A DNA stretch of 7,232 nt from an uncultured Rickettsiales bacterium (GTDB lineage: Bacteria > Pseudomonadota > Alphaproteobacteria > Rickettsiales > UBA1997): positions 1-7,232 of the forward strand of contig CATOLK010000057.1 of the NCBI GenBank assembly GCA_951801155.1, given 5' to 3'. The translations under genes were made by a program, and so were the position numbers. A model generated the notes under the pieces. That model saw nothing but the letters and a program-made list of their open reading frames with translations, did no database searches and was not told the DNA's origin. Shown piece by piece: positions 5,944 through 7,232 of the stretch. Each line of letters begins with the position of its first letter. Positions within the stretch are counted from its first letter, which is position 1.

Positions 5944-6684
5944 ATGGAAACACAAAAAATACAAGATTCTCAGATTTTATATAACTTGGGAAATAAATAT
6001 ATCGAAAAAAAAAATTATAATGAAGCAAAAAGATATTATGAATTGGCTGCAAAACAAAATAATACAGACGCCTTAATGAAATTGGGAATACTTTACAGAG
6101 ATGGTTTGGGTGTAAAAAAAGATCCAAATAAAACATTTAAATATTTTGAATTAGCTGCAAAATTGGGTAATGATAATGCATTATTTTATTTAAGTATATT
6201 CTATCAGAATGGTTTCGGAACTAAAAAAAATATTAATAGAGCACGAAGATATTATAAATTAGCTGTTAGATATGGTGTTTCTGAAGCTATGACAAATCTA
6301 GGTTTATATTATGCAAATGAAAATAATATTGAATTAGCAAAATATTATTGGGGGATATCTAGTAATTCTAAAGCTCAATATAATTTAGGTATTATTTATC
6401 AAAATGAGAAAAATTACAACGAGGCAAAAAAATGTTATGAATTAGCTGCAAATCAAGGTCACTCAGATGCTATACTAGCTATAGGTAAACTTTATTTAAA
6501 TGGTTTGGGAGTTGAAGAAAATATTGATATAGCACTAGATTATATTATAAATTCTGCAAGATTGGGTAATAATAATGCTTTACAAATAATAAATGAAACG
6601 ATTGAAGCTTTTAATGGAGCTAATGAAGAGTTTGAAATAGAAAATATTAGAAATAAAATAAGTTGCTCTTCTAAGGTGTACTAA
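5944..6684 (+). CDS. Sel1-like (TPR-type) repeat protein
   Basis: A 246-residue protein made almost wholly of Sel1-like repeats, paired-helix units of about 36 residues that form a curved scaffold for binding other proteins. Repeats can be placed at about 10-40, 41-76, 77-112, 113-141, 142-173 and 174-209. The second, third and last carry the typical YxxGxGVxxDxxxAxxYxxxAAxxG pattern (for example LYRDGLGVKKD and LYLNGLGVEEN). The first, fourth and fifth lack the loop insertion and look like plain TPRs (YIEKKNYNEAKRYYELAAKQ). No signal peptide, transmembrane segment or enzymatic domain is seen, so it is cytoplasmic or exported by a route without an N-terminal signal. The last 35 residues are not repeat-like. 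Sel1 proteins serve as adaptors, and some intracellular bacteria secrete them into host cells; nothing here proves either role. It has its own promoter, a dyad and a ribosome binding site. A run of ten A at 6005-6014 lies near the start of the frame. Confidence 0.88.
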   Translation: METQKIQDSQILYNLGNKYIEKKNYNEAKRYYELAAKQNNTDALMKLGILYRDGLGVKKDPNKTFKYFELAAKLGNDNALFYLSIFYQNGFGTKKNINRARRYYKLAVRYGVSEAMTNLGLYYANENNIELAKYYWGISSNSKAQYNLGIIYQNEKNYNEAKKCYELAANQGHSDAILAIGKLYLNGLGVEENIDIALDYIINSARLGNNNALQIINETIEAFNGANEEFEIENIRNKISCSSKVY

Positions 6685-6697
6685 AATTTAGATAATT

Positions 6698-6718
6698 TGA
6701 GCTATTTTTAATAGCTCA
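6698..6718 (+). terminator. Hairpin after the Sel1-repeat gene, possible terminator
   Basis: TGAGCTAT (6698-6705) pairs with ATAGCTCA (6711-6718) around a five-base loop; the GAGC/GCTC part makes it the most G/C-rich stem in the window. It begins 14 bases after the Sel1-gene stop. The T-run expected of an intrinsic terminator is missing (ATTAGACTTCC follows directly), so termination is plausible but not certain. Confidence 0.45.
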
Positions 6719-6783
6719 TTAGACTTCCTGCAAAAAAAATTTTTACCAAATATTGTAAAGCATATAAAACAACAAATATTTTC

Positions 6784-6811
6784 TTGAAAATTATTTTTTT
6801 TATAATATAAT
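6784..6811 (+). promoter_or_regulatory. Putative promoter for the IMPase-like gene
   Basis: TTGAAA at 6784-6789 and a perfect TATAAT at 6806-6811 are separated by 16 bases. Transcription would start near 6818, giving a leader of about 72 bases. A purine-rich ribosome binding site (AGAGGA, around 6878-6883) lies just before the ATG at 6890. With the hairpin at 6698-6718 this makes the last gene a separate unit. Confidence 0.5.
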
Positions 6812-6889
6812 ATATGCATTAAAATGATTGTATCAATTTTTAATTTACGAAATTTATACAAGTTTAATAAAAGCAAAAGAGGAATTGAA

Positions 6890-7232
6890 ATGAATAACGC
6901 GGATCTTTATATTTTAGAAGAAAGTATTAAACTTATTGAAAGTAAGGTATATAGAGATTATATGGAACTAGAAAATCTACAAAATTCAAGCAAAACAGTT
7001 ATGTTTGCGAATATGACATTAGAATTTATGAGACAAAAGTTTTATGATTTTTTCAGAAAAAAAAGACCAAATTATTCTCTTATAATAAAAGATTATACAA
7101 AATATATAGTTGAAAATAGTGATTCAACCATTTATGTTAACTGTATTTCTGGAATTAAAAATTTTTCTCATGCAGTTCCTTATTTTGCTACAATTTTAGG
7201 TATAAAAAAAAATGATAATGATTTATTTTTTT
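6890..7232 (+). CDS. Inositol-monophosphatase-family protein, N-terminal part (3' end outside window), metal site altered
   Basis: An open frame of 114 codons runs off the right edge; the ATG at 6890 is preceded by AGAGGA at good spacing. The pattern follows the IMPase/SuhB family: an N-terminal helix with RDYMELENLQNSSKTVMFANMTLEFM (about 22-47) in the place of the usual K-G-x-x-D-x-V-T-x-A-D segment, then KKRPNYSLI, then VNCISGIKNFSHAVPYFA (about 82-99) in the place of the signature D-P-I-D-G-T-x-N-F-x-H-x-x-P. Enzymes of this family dephosphorylate inositol phosphates and similar substrates using Mg2+ held by the two Asp of DPIDG and by an upstream Glu pair. Here both Asp are changed (Asn83 and Ser86 by my alignment) and no Glu-Glu is visible upstream, so activity is doubtful. 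Divergent SuhB-like genes occur in Rickettsia, which fits the inferred lineage. Alternatives are a regulatory relative or a decaying gene. Confidence 0.6.
   Translation, partial: MNNADLYILEESIKLIESKVYRDYMELENLQNSSKTVMFANMTLEFMRQKFYDFFRKKRPNYSLIIKDYTKYIVENSDSTIYVNCISGIKNFSHAVPYFATILGIKKNDNDLFF

Noticed and set aside
5942..6136. Reverse-strand open frame inside the Sel1 gene
   Set aside because: Shadow of the repeat-encoding strand; no start signals or family similarity.
6688..6876. Reverse-strand open frame of 62 codons in the spacer before the IMPase-like gene
   Set aside because: It covers a hairpin and a promoter of the opposite orientation, is low in complexity, and I recognise no protein family in it. 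A transposase fragment was considered but nothing supports it.

Overview
The window is extremely AT-rich. Wobble positions are almost all A/T, and runs of lysine, asparagine and isoleucine fill the proteins, as in reduced genomes of host-associated bacteria. A Skp chaperone, an LpoA-like lipoprotein and an NlpD-like lipoprotein show a Gram-negative cell with an outer membrane and some peptidoglycan handling. A DUF2125-type protein (a family I know mainly from Alphaproteobacteria) and a divergent inositol-monophosphatase-like gene of the kind seen in Rickettsia suggest an intracellular alphaproteobacterium, Rickettsiales or a similar order. This is inferred from gene content; no rRNA or other marker gene is present.

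Layout, all genes on the + strand: (1) 1-214, C-terminal end of guanylate kinase (gmk), cut by the window edge. (2) 300-839, skp, behind its own promoter-like sequence. (3) 840-1142, a 303-base non-coding stretch holding a large doubled palindrome (897-951), a doubtful 35-codon ORF (1000-1107) and a good promoter (1081-1108). (4) 1143-5681, a tight four-gene run: LpoA-like lipoprotein, NlpD-like LysM/LytM lipoprotein, DUF2125-like membrane-anchored protein and prmC. Gaps are 17 and 20 bases, with an ATGA overlap at the last junction, so it is probably one operon. (5) 5682-5943, an A/T-only-like spacer with a strong promoter whose -10 lies inside a perfect 16-bp inverted repeat. (6) 5944-6684, a cytoplasmic-looking Sel1-repeat protein. 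(7) 6685-6889, a hairpin and a promoter. (8) 6890 to the end, the first 114 codons of an inositol-monophosphatase-family gene with altered metal-binding residues.

Much of the window concerns the cell envelope. Skp escorts outer-membrane proteins through the periplasm. The LpoA-like and NlpD-like lipoproteins are activator types for peptidoglycan synthases and amidases respectively. The DUF2125-like protein is a single-pass, mostly periplasmic protein of unknown job. PrmC, a translation-termination methyltransferase, rides at the end of the operon.

The most notable signals are: two apparently catalytically dead members of enzyme families (the LytM domain of the NlpD-like protein and the IMPase-like protein), the dyad over the Sel1-gene promoter, and the nested palindrome after skp. 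I see no clear new multi-gene system, no CRISPR array, no tRNA or rRNA gene and no intact mobile element.
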